This document shows, piece by piece, positions 49,416 to 63,031 of a DNA stretch of 64,000 bases. Position 1 is the stretch's first letter. Every line of letters starts with the position of its first letter. The notes beneath the pieces are model-generated. The model made no database searches, was not told where the DNA came from, and was given only the letters and a program-made list of their open reading frames with translations. The position numbers and the translations under genes were made by a program. Source of the DNA: Acanthochromis polyacanthus (taxonomy: Eukaryota > Chordata > Actinopteri > Pomacentridae); the NCBI RefSeq assembly GCF_021347895.1, contig NC_067123.1, positions 39,667,571 through 39,731,570 of the forward strand. Direction: 5' to 3'.

Positions 49416-52132
49416 CTAGACAATTCCCGCTCGCGGAAATCGTGGGAGGGGCTCGGGATGTGTGCATGTCCGGATCTCACCAGGTCAAAATTTGAATTGG
49501 AGTTACTCAAAAGGCTGTGTGAAGGTGAGAGGTTTAACTGGCAAATTGTGCTGTGCTTTTATTTTGAAAGGCAGAGACAGGAAGATCTCACCTGGTCAAA
49601 ATTTGGATTGGAGTTACTGTAAAGGCTGTGTTAAGCTGAGAGGTTTAACTGGCAAATTGTGCTGTGCTTTTATTTTGAAAGGCAGAGACAGGAAGATCTG
49701 ACCTGGTCAAAATTTGAATTGGAGTTACTCTAAAGGCTATGTGAAGCTGAGAGGTTTAACTGGCATTTTTGGTCTGTTGCAGGCTTTTATTTTGAAATTG
49801 TGCTGTGCTTTTATTTTGAAAGGCAGAGACAGGAAGATCTCACCTGGTCAAAATTTGAATTGGAGTTACTCTAAAGGCTATGTGAAGCTGAGAGGTTTAA
49901 CTGGCATTTTTTGGTCTGTTGCAGGCTTTTATTTTGAAATTGTGCTGTGCTTTTATTTTGAAAGGCAGAGACAGGAAGATCTCACCTGGTCAAAATTTGA
50001 ATTGGAATTACTCAAAAGGCTGTGTGAAGCTGAGAGGTTTAAGTGGCGTTTCCAGTCCGTCGCAGGCTTTTATTTTGAAATTGTGCTGTGCTTTTATTTT
50101 GAAATGCAGAGACAAGAAGTTCTCACCTGGTCAAAATTTCGATTGGAGTTACTCTAAAGGCTGTGTGAAGCTGAGAGGTTTAACTGGCAAATTGTGCATT
50201 AAAGTAATTTTGAAAGGCAGAGACAGGAAGATCTGACCTGGTCAAAATTTCGATTGGAGTTACTCTAAAGGCTGTGTGAAGCTGAGAGGTTTAACTGGCA
50301 AATTGTGCTTTAAAGTAATTTTGAAAGGCAGAGACAGGAAGATCTCACCTGGTCAAAATTTGGATTGGAGTCACTCTAAAGGCTGTGTGAAGCTGAGAGG
50401 TTGAACTGGCATTGCCAGCCTGTCGCAGGCTTTTATTTTGAAATTGTGCTGTGCTTTTATTTTCAAAGACAATGACAGGAAGATCTCACGTGGTCAAAAT
50501 TTGGATTGGAGTTACTGTAAAGGCTGTGTGAAGCTGAGAGGTTTAACTGGCGCTTTCCAGTCTGTCATAGGCTTTTATTTGGAAATTTTGCTGTGCTTTT
50601 CGTTTGAAAGGCAGAGACAGGAAGATCTCACCTGGTCAAAAATTGGATTAGAGTAAAGGCTGTGTGAAGCTGAGAGGTTTAACTGGCGTTTTCCGTCTGT
50701 CGCAGGCTTTTATTTTGAAATTGTGCTGTGCTTTTATTTTGAAAGGCCGAGAAAGGAAGATCTCACCTGGTCAAAATTTGGATTGGAATTACTCTCAAGC
50801 AGAGGTGTCAAATTCAGTTCCTGGAGGACCACGATCCTCTATGTTTTTGATGTTTCCTTCTTACAACACACCTGATTCAAATGATTAGCTATCATGAAGC
50901 TCAGCAGAAGCCTGATAACGAGCCTGATCATTTGAATCAGGTGTGTTGGAACTGAGTTTGACACCCCTGCTCTAAAGGCTGTGTGAAGCTGAGAGGTTGA
51001 ACTGATTTTCAGGCTGAAATGCAGCTCCTGTGGAGGTATTGGGTGTGAAGGTGGGTGTGGCACACCAATGAGTCTGTGTGTGTGCGTGGGAGCATGCCTG
51101 CGCGTGTGTAAGGGCGGTTGCTATGGGCCCCATAGCAACGGTGCCTGCCACAGACAGCAGAAAAGTGCTTCTCAGCAGCAGCGTGCAACCTCCCGTTCTG
51201 GCGCTAATTGTGGGCTAACCGTGAATGCTAGCTGAAAACTAAAATGACCGTGAGCGAGAGGAAGGCTGTGGCTATTCATACATATGATTATTTTCCAAAT
51301 ATTGTGAGAAATGACCGAGTTACAGCGATTTAAAAAACACTGTCCCTCCATGAGCCAGATGATTCAGTTTACATTGGTTCTAATGGGGAGAACGGTGCGA
51401 CTTTGGTCTAAACTGCTGCCTGCCATTTCCCTTCAGAAAGAGCTAGGTCTTCAAACTTGGATTCATTTGAATCCCAGGAAAATTGTCTACAATCTGACCA
51501 AATTTCATTCCCCTAACATTTATCGTTTGGTCGTGACGGCGATTCGTTCCTGAAATTTTCAGGCGAATTTTTCACCTCTCCTCCACTCTACCAACTGACA
51601 TGCCGCACTCTAAACAGAGCAGATTTTGGGAATTTTCACTTTTTGAGGACTCACTGATCAAAAACTGTAAATCTCAGCCTGACATAAAATACATTCCTGC
51701 GGAGAAGAGAAAAATCACTGCGTTTTGATGGTTAAATGAAGTTTCTAGGTGAATGTATGGCGAAGGAGTGGCGTTTGGAAAACAGTGGATTTTTCAAGCC
51801 GATTTTTTCAGTCCCCATTCATTTCTATGGCACTTTTTTCACAGTTTTTTGCGAATAATTCTGCGAAAAAATGACGAATTTCTTAGAAAAGTCATAGCCC
51901 GCGACTCCCGAAGAAGCCGCACGTTTTGATATATAATTTGCTTTGGTTTTCTCAAAGGCCTAGGACGAGTTAGCGACCGAAAAACGGCGGAAACGTGAAG
52001 AATAAAAGATAAAAGAGAATAATAAACGCCACAGGAGAACAATAGTGGCTCGTGGCTTCGCCACGAGCCACTCTCCTCCCATTGCTTTGCAATGGAGAGG
52101 AGAGTGGCTCGTGTCGAAGCCCGAGCCCCTAA
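49416..52132 (+). repeat. array unit 5 (2717 bp, longest)
   Basis: The longest uninterrupted monomer run in the window, roughly 49490-50799, including several short (about 100 bp) monomers. It has a single MITE at 50800-50969 and a cruciform module at about 52047-52130. Confidence 0.88.
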
Positions 52133-54340
52133 CTAGACAATTCCCGCTGGTGCGGAAATCGTGGGAGGGGCTCGGGATGGGTGCATGTCCGGAGCAGCGC
52201 AGGAGAGGAAAGAAGATCTCACCTGGTCAAAATTTGGATTGGAGGTACTGTAAAGGCTGTGTGAAGCTGAGAGGTGTAACTAGCAAATTGTGCTGTGCTT
52301 TTATTTTGAAAGGCAGAGACAGGAAGATGTCACCTGGTCAAAATTTGGATTGGAGTTACTGTAAAGGTTGTGTGAAGCTGAGAGGCTAAACTGGCAAATT
52401 GTGCTGTGCTTTTATTTTGAAAGGCAAAGACAGGAAGATCTCACCTGGTCAAAAATTGGATTAGAGTAACGGCTGTGTGAAGCTGAGAGGTTTAACTGGC
52501 GTCTTGTCGTTCATTGTAGGCTTTTATTTTGAAATTGTGCTGTGCTTTTATTTTGAAAGGCACAGACAGGAAGATGTCACCTGGTCAATGTTATGATTGG
52601 AGTTACTCTAAAGGCGGTGTGAAGCTGAGAGGTTTAACTTCCATTTTCCGGTCCATCGCAGGCTTTTATTTTGAAATTTTGCTGTGCTTTTATTTTGAAA
52701 GGCAGAGACAGGAAGATCTCACCTGGTCAAAATTTGGATTGGAGTTATTGTAAAGGCTGTGTGAAGCTGAGAGGCTTAACTGGCAAATTGTGCTGTGCTT
52801 TTATTTTGAAAGGCAAAGACAGGAAGATCTCACCTGGTCAATATTTGGATTGGAGTTACTCAAAAGGCTGAGTGAAGCTGAGAGGTTTCACTGGCGTTTC
52901 CAGTCCATCGCAGGCTTTTATTTTGAAATTGTGCTGTGCTTTTATTTTGAAAGGCAGAGACAGGAAGATCTCACCTGGCCAACATTTGGATTGGAGTTAC
53001 TCTAAAGCAGGTGTGTCAAAGTCAGTTCCTGGAGGTCCACTATCCTCTATGTTTTTGATGTTTCCCTCTTCCAACACACCTGATTCAAATGATCAGCTCA
53101 TCATCAAGCACAGCAGAAGCCTGATAACGAGCCTGATCATTTGAATCAGGTGTGTTGGAACTGAGTTTGACACCCCTGCAACAATGGCTGTGTGAAGCTG
53201 AGAGGTTGAACTGATTTTCAGGCTGAAATGCAGCTCCTGTGGAGTTATTGGGCGTGAACGTGGGTGTGGCACACCAATGAGTCTGTGTGTGTGCGTGCGA
53301 ACATGCCTGCGCGTGTGTAAGGGCGGTTGCTATGGGCCCCATAGCAACGGTGCCTGCCACAGACAGCAGAAAAGTGCTTCTCAGCAGCAGCGCGCAACGT
53401 CTCGTTCTGGCGCTAATTGTGGGCTAGCCGTGAACACTGGCTGAAAACCGAAATGACCGTGAGCGAGAGGAAGGCCGTGGCTTTCCATAAATGTAATTAT
53501 TTTCCAAATATTCTGAGAAATGACCGAGTTACAGCGATTTAAAAAACACTGTCCCTCCTTGAGCCAGAGGATTCAGTTTACATTGGTTCCTATGGAGAGA
53601 ACGGTGCGACTTTGGTCTAAACTGCTGCCTGCCATTTCACTTCAGAAAGAGCTAGGTCTTCAAACTTGGATTCATTTGAATCCCAGGAAAATTGTTTACA
53701 ATCTGACAAAATTTCATTCCCCTAACATTTATGGTTTGGTCGTGAGGGCGATTCGTTCGTGAAATTTTCAGGCGGATTTTTCTCCTCTCCTCCACTCTAC
53801 CAACTGACATGCCGCACTCTAACCAGAGCAGATTTTGAGAATTTTCACTTTTTTGAGGACTCACTGATGAAAAACTGTAAATGTCAGCCTGACATAAAAT
53901 ACATTCCTGCGGAGACAAGAAAAATCCCTGCGTTTTGATGGTTAAATGAAGTTTCTAGGTGAACGTATGGCGAAGGAGTGGCGTTTGGAAAAAAGTGGAT
54001 TTTTTCAGCCGATTTTTTTCACTCCCCATTCATTTTCAATGGGACTTTTTGCGCAGTTTTTTGCGAATAATTCTGCGATAAAATGACGAATTTCTTAGAA
54101 AAGTCATAGCACACTATTCCCGATGAAGCCGCACGTTTTGATATATAATTTGCTTTGGTTTTCTCAAAGCCCTAGGACGAGTTAGCGACCGAAAATTGGC
54201 GGAAACGTGAAAAAAAGATAATAATAAACGCTTTTTTCACAGGAGAACAATAGTGGCTCGTGGCTTCGCCACGAGCCACTCTCCTCCCATTGCTTTGCAA
54301 TGGAGAGGAGAGTGGCTCGTGTCGAAGCCCGAGCCCCTAA
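52133..54340 (+). repeat. array unit 6 (2208 bp)
   Basis: The 5' hairpin has the TGGT loop. One MITE at 53008-53178. The cruciform module is at about 54254-54338. Confidence 0.88.
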
Positions 54341-56286
54341 CTAGACAATTCCCGCTGGTGCGGAAATCGTGGGAGGGGCTCGGGATGGGTGCATGTCCGG
54401 AACCGGGCAGGAGAGAGTTATTTTTTGGTCCGTCACAGGCTTTTATTTTGAAATTGTGCTGTGCTTTTATTTTGAAAGGCAGAGAGAGGAAGACCTCACC
54501 TGGTCAAAATTTGGATTGAAGTTACTGTAAAGACTGTGTGAAGCTGAGATGTTTAACTGGCATTTCCAGTCTGTCGCAGGCTTTTATTTAGAAATTGTGC
54601 TGTGCATTTATTTTGAAAGGCAGAGACAGGAAGATCTCACCTGGTCAAAATTTGGATTGGAGTTATTGTAAAGGCTGTGTGAAGCTGAGAGGTTTAATAG
54701 GTGTTTTCAGGCCCATCGCAGGCTTTTATTTTGAAATCGTGCAGTGCTTTTATTTTGAAAGGGAAAGATAGGAAGATCTCACCTGGTCAAAATTTTTGAT
54801 TGGAGTTATTGTAAAGGCTGTGTGAAGCTGAGAGGTTTAATAGGTGTTTTCAGGTCCATCGCAGGCTTTTATTTTGAAATTGTGCTGTGCTTTTATTTTG
54901 AAAGGGAAAGACATGAAGATCTCACCTGGTCAACATTTGGATTGGAGTTACTCTAAAGCAGGGGTGTCAAACTCAGTTCCTGGAGGTCCACTATCCTCTA
55001 TGTTCTAGATGTTTCCCTGTTCCAACACACCTGATTCAAATAATCAGCTCATCATTAAGCTCAGCAGAAGCCTGATAGCGAGCCTGATCATTTGTATCAG
55101 GTGTGTTGGAACTGAGTTTGACACCCCTGCTCTCAAGGCTGTGTGAAGCTGAGAGGTTTCAGTGATTTTCAGGCTGAAATGCAGCTCCTGTGGAGGTATT
55201 GGGTGTGAAGGTGGGTGTGGCACACCAATGAGTCTGTGTGTGTGCGTGCGAGCATGCCTGCGCGTGTGTAAGGGCGGTTGCTATGGGCCCCCATAGCAAC
55301 GGTGCCTGCCACAGACAGCAGAAAAGTGCTTCTCAGCAGCAGCGCGCAACGTCTCGTTCTGGCGCTAATTGTGGGCGAACCGTTAATGCGAGCTGAAAAC
55401 TAAAATGACCGTGAGCGAGAGGAGGGCTGTGGCTATCCATAGATATGATTATTTTCCAAATATTGAGAGAAATGACCGAGTTACAGCGATTTAAAAAACA
55501 CTGTCCCTCCATGAGGCAGATGATCCAGTTTACATTGGTTCTTATGGAGAGAACGGTGCGACTTTGCTCTAAACTGCTGCCTGCCATTTCACTTCAGAAA
55601 GAGCTAGGTCTTCAAACTTGGATTCATTTGAATCCCAGGAAAATTGTCTACAATCTGACCAAATTTCATTCCCCTAACGTTTATCGTTTGGTCTTGAGGG
55701 CGATGCGATCGTGAAATTTTCAGGCGGATTTTTCACCTCTCCTCCACTCTACCAACTGACATGCCGCACTCTAACCAGAGCAAATTTTGAGAATTTTCAC
55801 TTTTTGAGGACTCACTGATGAAAAACTGTAAATCTCAGCCTGACATAAACTACATTCCTGCGGAGACAAGAAAAATCACTACGTTTTGATGGTTAAATGA
55901 AGTTTCTAGGTGAACGTATGGCGAAGGAGTGGCGTTTGGAAAAAAGTGGATTTTTTAAGCCGATTTTTTTCAGTCCCCATTCATTTCCTATGGGACTTTT
56001 TTCGCAGTTTTTTGCGAATAATTCTGCGAAAAAATGACGAATTTCTTAGAAAAGTCATAGCACACTATTCCCGATGAAGCCGCACATTTTGATATATAAT
56101 TTGTTTTGGTTTTCTCAAAGGCCTAGGACGAGAAGCGAATCGAAAAACGGCGGAAACGTGAAGAAAATAGAAAAGATAAACGCAGCAGGAGAACAATAGT
56201 GGCTCGTGGCTTCGCCACGAGCCACTCTCCTCCCATTGCTTTGCAATGGAGAGGAGAGTGGCTCGTGTCGAAGCCCGAGCCCCTAA
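54341..56286 (+). repeat. array unit 7 (1946 bp, shortest)
   Basis: TGGT-loop 5' hairpin. One MITE at 54959-55129. Cruciform at about 56199-56284. Confidence 0.88.
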
Positions 56287-58313
56287 CTAGACAATTCCCG
56301 CACGCGGAAATCGTGGGAGGGGCTCGGGGTGTGTGCATGTCCGGAGCTGGGCAGGAGAGGGGTATTTTTTGGTCCGTCACAGGCTTTTATTTTCAAATTG
56401 TGCTGTGCTTTTATTTTGAAAGGCAGAGACAAGAAGATCTCACCTGGTCAAAATTTGGATTGGAGTTACTCAAAGGGCTGTGTGAAGCTGAGAGGTTTAA
56501 CTGGCAAATTGTGCTGTAAAGTAATTTTGAAAGGCAGAGACAGGAAGATCTCACCTGGTCAAAATTTGGATTGGAGTTACTCAAAAGGCTGTGTGAAGCT
56601 GAGAGGTTTAACTGGCAAATTGTGCTGTAAAGTAATTTTGAAAGGCAGAGACAGGAAGATCTCACCTGGTCAACATTTTAATTGGAGTTACTGTAAAGGC
56701 TGTGTGAAGCTGAGAGGTTTAGCTGGCGTTTTCCACTCCGTCGCAGGCTTTTGTTTAGAAATTGTGCTGTGCTTTTATTTTGAAAGGCAGAGACAGGAAG
56801 ATCTCACCTGCTCACAATTTTGATTGGAGTTACTGTATAGGCTGTGTGAAGCTGAGAGGTTTAATTGGTGTTTTCAGGCCCATCGCAGGCTTTAATTTTG
56901 AAATTGTGCTGTGCTTTTATTTTGAAAGGGAAAGGCAGGAAGATCTCACTTGGTCAACATTTGGATTGGAGTTACTCTAAAGCAGGGGTGTCAAACTGAG
57001 TTCCTGGAGGTCAACTATCCTCTATGTTCTAGATCTTTCCCTCTTCCAACACACCTGTTTCAAATAATCAGCTCATCATCAAGCTCAGCAGAAGCCTGAT
57101 AACGAGCCTGATCATTTGAATCAGGTGTGTTGGAACTGAGTTTTACAGCCCTGCTCTAAAGGCTGTGTGAAGCTGAGAGGTAGATCTGATTTACAGGCTG
57201 AAATGCAGCTCCTGTGGAGGTATTGGGTGTGAAGGTGGGTGTGGCACACCAATGAGTCTGTGTGTGTGCGTGGGACCATGCCTGCGCGTGTGTAAGGGCG
57301 GTTGCTATGGGCCCCCATAGCAACGGTGCCTGCCACAGACAGCAGAAAAGTGCTTCTCAGCAGCAGCGCGCAATGTCTCGTTCTGGCGCTAACTGTGGGC
57401 TAACCGTGAATGCTAGCTGAAAACCGAAATGACCGTGAGCGAGAGGAAGGCTGTGGCTTTCCATAAATGTAATTATTTTCCAAATATTTTGAGAAATGAC
57501 CGAGTTACAGCGATTTAAAAAACACTGTCCCTCCGTGAGGCAGATGATTCAGTTTACATTGGTTCCTATGGAGAGAACGGTGCAACTTTGGTCTAAACTG
57601 CTGCCTGCCATTTCCCTTCAGAAAGAGCTAGGTCTTCAAACTTGGATTCATTTGAATCCCAGGAAAATTGTCTACAATCTGACCAAATTTCATTCCCCTA
57701 ACTTTTATGGTTTGGTCGTGAGGGCGATGCGATCGGGAAATTTTCAGGCGGATTTCTCTCCTCTCCTCCACTCTACCAACTGACATGCCGCACTCTAACC
57801 AGAGCAGATTTTGAGAATTTTCACTTTTTTGAGGACTCACTGATCAAAAACTGTAAATCTCAGCCTGACATAAAATACATTCCTGCGGAGACAAGAAAAG
57901 TCACTACGTTTTGATGGTTAAATGAAGTTTCTAGGTGAACGTATGGCGAAGCAGTGGCGTTGGGAAAAAAGTGGATTTTTTAAGCCGATTTTTTTCACTC
58001 CCCATTCATTTTCTATGGGACTTTTTTCGCAGTTTTTTGCGAATAATTCTGCGAAAAAATGACGAATGTCTTAGAAAAGTCATAGCACACTATTCCCGAT
58101 GAAGCCGCACGTTTTGATATATAATTTATTTTGGTTTTCTCAAAGCCCTAGGACTAGTTAGCGACCGAAAAACGGCGGAAACGTGAAAAATAAAACGGAA
58201 TAATAAACGCAACAGGAGAACAATAGTGGCTCGTGGCTTCGCCACGAGCCACTCTCCTCCCATTGCTTTGCAATGGAGAGGAGAGTGGCTCGTGTCGAAG
58301 CCCGAGCCCCTAA
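56287..58313 (+). repeat. array unit 8 (2027 bp)
   Basis: AC-loop 5' hairpin. One MITE at 56983-57153 whose right end is slightly eroded (TTTTACAGCCCTG). Cruciform at about 58226-58311. Confidence 0.88.
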
Positions 58314-60837
58314 CTAGACAATTCCCGCTCGCGGAAATCGTGGGAGGGGCTCGGGATGTGTGCATGTCCGGAGCAGCATGGGATAGGCATATTTACTCTA
58401 AAGGCTGTGTTAAGGTGAGAGGTTTAACTGGCGTTTCCCGTCTGCCGCAGGCTTTTATTTACAAATTGTGCTGTGCTTTTATTTTGAAAGGCAAAGACAA
58501 GAAGATCTCACCTGGTCAAAATTTCAATTGGAGTTACTGTAAAGGCTGTGTGAAGGTGAGAGGTTTAACTGGTGTTTCCAGTCTGTCGCAGGCTTTTATT
58601 TTGAAATTGTGCTGTGCTTTTATTTTGAAAGGCAGAGACAAGAAGATCTCACCTGGGCAAAATTTGGATTGGAGTTACTCAAAAGGCTGTGTGAAGCTGA
58701 GAGGTTTAACTGGCAAATTGTGCTGTAAAGTAATTTTGAAAGGCAGAGACCTTAAGATCTCACCTGGTCAAAATTTGGATTGGAGTTACTCTAAAGGCTG
58801 TGTGAAGCTGAGAGGTTTAACTCGCATTTTTTGGTCTGTTGCAGGCTTTTATTTTGAAAGACAGAGACAGGAAGATCAGACCTGGTTAAACTTTGGATTG
58901 GAGTAAAGGCTGTGTGAAGCTGAGAGGTTTAACTGGAGTTTTCAGTCCGTCACAGGCTTTTATTTTGAAATTGTGCTGTGCTTTTAGTTTGAAAGGCAGA
59001 GACAGGAAGCTCTCAGCTGGTAAAAATTTGGATTGGAGTTACTGTAAAGCTGGGGTGTCAAACTCAGTTCCTGGAGGACCACTATCCTCTGTGTTCTAGA
59101 TGTTTCCTTCTTACAACACACCTGATTCAAATGATTAGCTATCATTAAGCTCAGCAGAAGCCTGATAACGAGCCTGATCATTTGTATCAGGTGTGTTGGA
59201 ACTGAGTTTGACACCCCTGTTCTAAAGGCTGTGTGAAGCTGAGATGTTGAACTGGCATTTCCAGTCTGTCGCAGGCTTTTATTTAGAAATTGTGCTGTGC
59301 TTGTATTTTGAAAGGCAGAGACAGGAAGATCTCACCTGGTCAAAATTTGGATTGGAGTTATTGTAAAGGCTGTGTGAAGCTGAGAGGTTTAACTGGTGTT
59401 TTCAGGCCCATGGCTGGCTTTTATTTTGAAATTGTGCTGTGCTTTTATTTTGAAAGGGAAAGAAAGGAAGATCTCACCTGGTCAACATTTGGATTGGAGT
59501 TACTCTAAAGCAGGGGTGTCAAACTCAGTTCCTGGAGGTCAACTATCCTCTATGTTCTAGATCTTTCCCTCTTCCAACACACCTGTTTCAAATAATCAGT
59601 TCATCATCAAGCTCAGAGGAAGCCTGATAACGAGCCTGATCATTTGAATCAGGTGTGTTGGAACTGAGTTTGACACCCCTGCTATGAAGGCTGTGTGAAG
59701 CTGAGAGGTTGAACTGATTTTCAGGCTGAAATGCAGCTCCTGTGGAGGTATTGGGTGTGAAGGTGGGTGTGGCACACCAATGAGTCTGTGTGTGTGCGTG
59801 CGAACATGCCTGCGCGTGTGTAAGGGCGGTTGCTATGGGCCCCCATAGCAACGGTGCCTGCCACAGACAGCAAAAAAGGGCTTCTCAGCAGCACCGCGCA
59901 ACATCTCGTTCTGGCGCTAACTGTGGGCTAACCGTGAATGGTAGCTGAAAACCGAAATGACCGTGAGCGAGAGGAAGGCCGTGGCCAACCATAAATGTAA
60001 TTATTTTCCAAATATTGTGAGAAATGACCGAGTTACAGCGATTTAAAAAACACTGTCCCTCCATGAGGCAGATGATCCAGTTTACATTGGTTCTTATGGA
60101 GAGAACGGTGCGACTTTGCTCTAAACTGCTGCCTGCCATTTGACTTCAGAAAGAGCTAGGTCTTCAAACTTGGATTCATTTGAACCCCAGGAAATTTGTC
60201 TACAATCTGACCAAATTTCATTCCCCTGACATTTATCGTTTGGTCGTGAGGGCGATGCGATCGGCAAATTTTCAGGCGGATTTTTCACCTCTCCTCCACT
60301 CTACCAACTGACATGCCGCACTCTAACCAGAGCAGATTTTGAGAATTTTAACTTTTTTGAGGACTCACTGATGAAAAACTGTAAATCTCAGCCTGACATA
60401 AAATACATTCCTGTGGAGACAAGAAAAATCACTGCGTTTTGATGGTTAAATGAAGTTTCTAGGTGAACGTATGGCGAAGCAGTGGCGTTTGGAAAAAAGT
60501 GGATTTTTTGAGCCGATTTTTTTCGCTCCCCATTCATTTCCTATGGGACTTTTTTCGCAGTTTTTTGCGAATAATTCTGCGAAAAAATGACAAATTTCTT
60601 AGAAAAGTCATAGCCCGGGATTCCCGATGAAGCCGCACGTTTTGATATATAATTTGTTTTGGTTCTCTCAAAGCCCTAGGACTAGTTAGCGACCGAAAAA
60701 CGGCGGAAACGTGAAGAATAATAAACGCTTTTTTCACAGGAGAACAATAGTGGCTCGTGGCTTCGCCACGAGCCACTCTCCTCCCATTGCTTTGCAATGG
60801 AGAGGAGAGTGGCTCGTGTCGAAGCCCGAGCCCCTAA
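58314..60837 (+). repeat. array unit 9 (2524 bp)
   Basis: TC-loop 5' hairpin. MITE copies at 59050-59219 and 59511-59681. The core reading frame is broken by an in-frame TGA at 60141. Cruciform at about 60750-60835. Confidence 0.88.
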
Positions 60838-63031
60838 CTAGACAATTCCCGCACGCGGAAATCGTGGGAGGGGCTCGGGATGTGTGCATGTCCGGAGCTG
60901 GGAAGGAGAGGGGTATTTTTTGGTCCGTCACAGGCTTTTATTTTGAAATTGTGCTGTGCTTTTATTTTGAAAGGCAAAGACAGGAAAATCTCACCTGGTC
61001 AAACTTTGGATTGGAGTTACTGTAAAGGTTGTGTTAAGCTGAGAGGTTTAACTGGTGTTTCCAGTCTGTCGCAGGCTTTTATTTTGAAATTGTGCTGTGC
61101 TTTTATTTTGAAAGGCAGAGACAAGAAGATCTCACCTGGTCAAAATTTGGATTGGAGTTACTCAAAAGGCTGTGTGAAGCTGAGAGGTTTAACTGGCAAA
61201 TTGTGCTGTAAAGTAATTTTGAAAGGCAGAGACAGGAAGATCTCACCTGGTCAAAATTTGGATTGGAGATACTCTAAAGGCTGTGTGAAGCTGAGATGTT
61301 TAACTGGCATTTCCAGTCTGTCGCAGGCTTTTATTTTGAAATTGTGCTGTGCTTTTATTTTGAAAGGCAGAGACACTAAGACCTCACCTGGTCAACATTT
61401 GGATTGGAGTTACTCTAAAGGCTGTGTGAAGCTGAGAGATTTAACTGGCATTTTTTGGTCTGTTGCAGGCTTTTATTTTGAAATTCTGCTGTGCTTTTAT
61501 TTTGAAAGCCAGAGACAGGAAGATCAGACCTGGTTAAACTTTGGATTGGAGTAAAGGCTGTGTGAAGCTGAGAGGTTTCACTGGAGTTTTCAGTCCGTCA
61601 CAGGCTTTTATTTTGAAATTATGCTGTGCTTTTATTTTGAAAGGGAAAGACATGAAGATCTCACCTGGTCAACATTTGGATTGGAGTTACTCTAAAGCAG
61701 GGGTGTCAAACTCAGTTCCTCGAGGTCCACTATCCTCTATGTTTTAGATGTTTCCCTCTTCCAACACACCTGATTCAAATAATCAGCTCATCATTAAGCT
61801 CAGCAGAAGCCTGATAACGAGCCTGATCATTTGAATCAGGTGTGTTGGAACTGAGTTTGACACCCCTGCTCTAAAGGCTGTGTGAAGCTGAGAGGTAGAT
61901 CTGATTTTCAGGCTGAAATGCAGCTCCTGTGGAGGTATTGGGTGTGAAGGTGGGTGTGGCACACCAATGAGTCTGTGTGTGTGCGTGCGACCATGCCTGC
62001 GCGTGTGTAAGGGCGGTTGCTATGGGCCCCATAGCAACGGTGCCTGCCACAGACAGCAGAAAAGTGCTTCTCAGCAGCAGCGCGCAACGTCTCGTTCTGG
62101 CGCTAATTGTGGGCTAACCGTGAATGCTAGCTGAAAACTAAAATGACCGTGAGCGAGAGGAAGGCCGTGGCTATCCATAGATATGATTATTTTCCAAATA
62201 TTGAGAGAAATGACCGAGTTACAGCGATTTAAAAAACACTGTCCCTCCATGAGGCAGATGATTCAGTTTACATTGGTTCTTATGGAGAGAACGGTGCGAC
62301 TTTGGTCTAAACTGCTGCCTGCCATTTCACGTCAGAAAGAGCAAGATCTTCAAACTTGGATTCATTTGAATTCCAGGAAAATTGTTTACAATCTGACCAA
62401 ATTTCAATCTCCTATCTCTTATCGTTTGGTCATGAGGGCGATGCGATCGGGAAATTTTCAGGCGGATTTTTCTCCTCTCCTCCACTCTACCAACTGACAT
62501 GCCACACTCTAACCAGAGCAGATTTGGAGAATTTTCACTTTTTTGAGGACTCACTGATGAAAAACTATAAATCTCAGCCTGACATAAAATACATTCCTGC
62601 GGAGACAAGAAAAATCCCTGCGTTTTGATGGTTAAATGAAGTTTCTAGGTGAACGTATGGCGAAGCAGTGGCGTTTGGAAAAAAGTGGATTTTTTCAGCC
62701 GATTTTTTTCACTCCCCATTCATTTTCTATGGGACTTTTTTCGCAGTTTTTTGCGAATAATTCTGCGATAAAATGACGAATGTCTTAGAAAAGTCATAGC
62801 ACACTATTCCCGATGAAGCCGCACGTTTTGATGTATAATTTGCTTTGGTTTTCTCAAAGGCCTAGGACGAGAAGCGAATCGAAAAACGGCGGAATGTTGA
62901 AGAAAATATAAAAGATAAACGCCTTTTTCACAGGAGAACAATAGTGGCTCGTGGCTTCGCCACGAGCCACTCTCCTCCCATTGCTTTGCAATGGAGAGGA
63001 GAGTGGCTCGTGTCGAAGCCCGAGCCCCTAA
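60838..63031 (+). repeat. array unit 10 (2194 bp)
   Basis: AC-loop 5' hairpin. One MITE at 61698-61868. Cruciform at about 62944-63029. Confidence 0.88.

Noticed and set aside
58226..58906. 226- and 224-codon plus-strand frames in the array (KGCVKLRGLTG... repeats), also at 60880-61554 and 56329-56823
   Set aside because: The monomer is often close to 141 bp, a multiple of three, so frames stay open through several monomers by arithmetic. They are not shared at the same place by all units, span unit joints, and have no domain.
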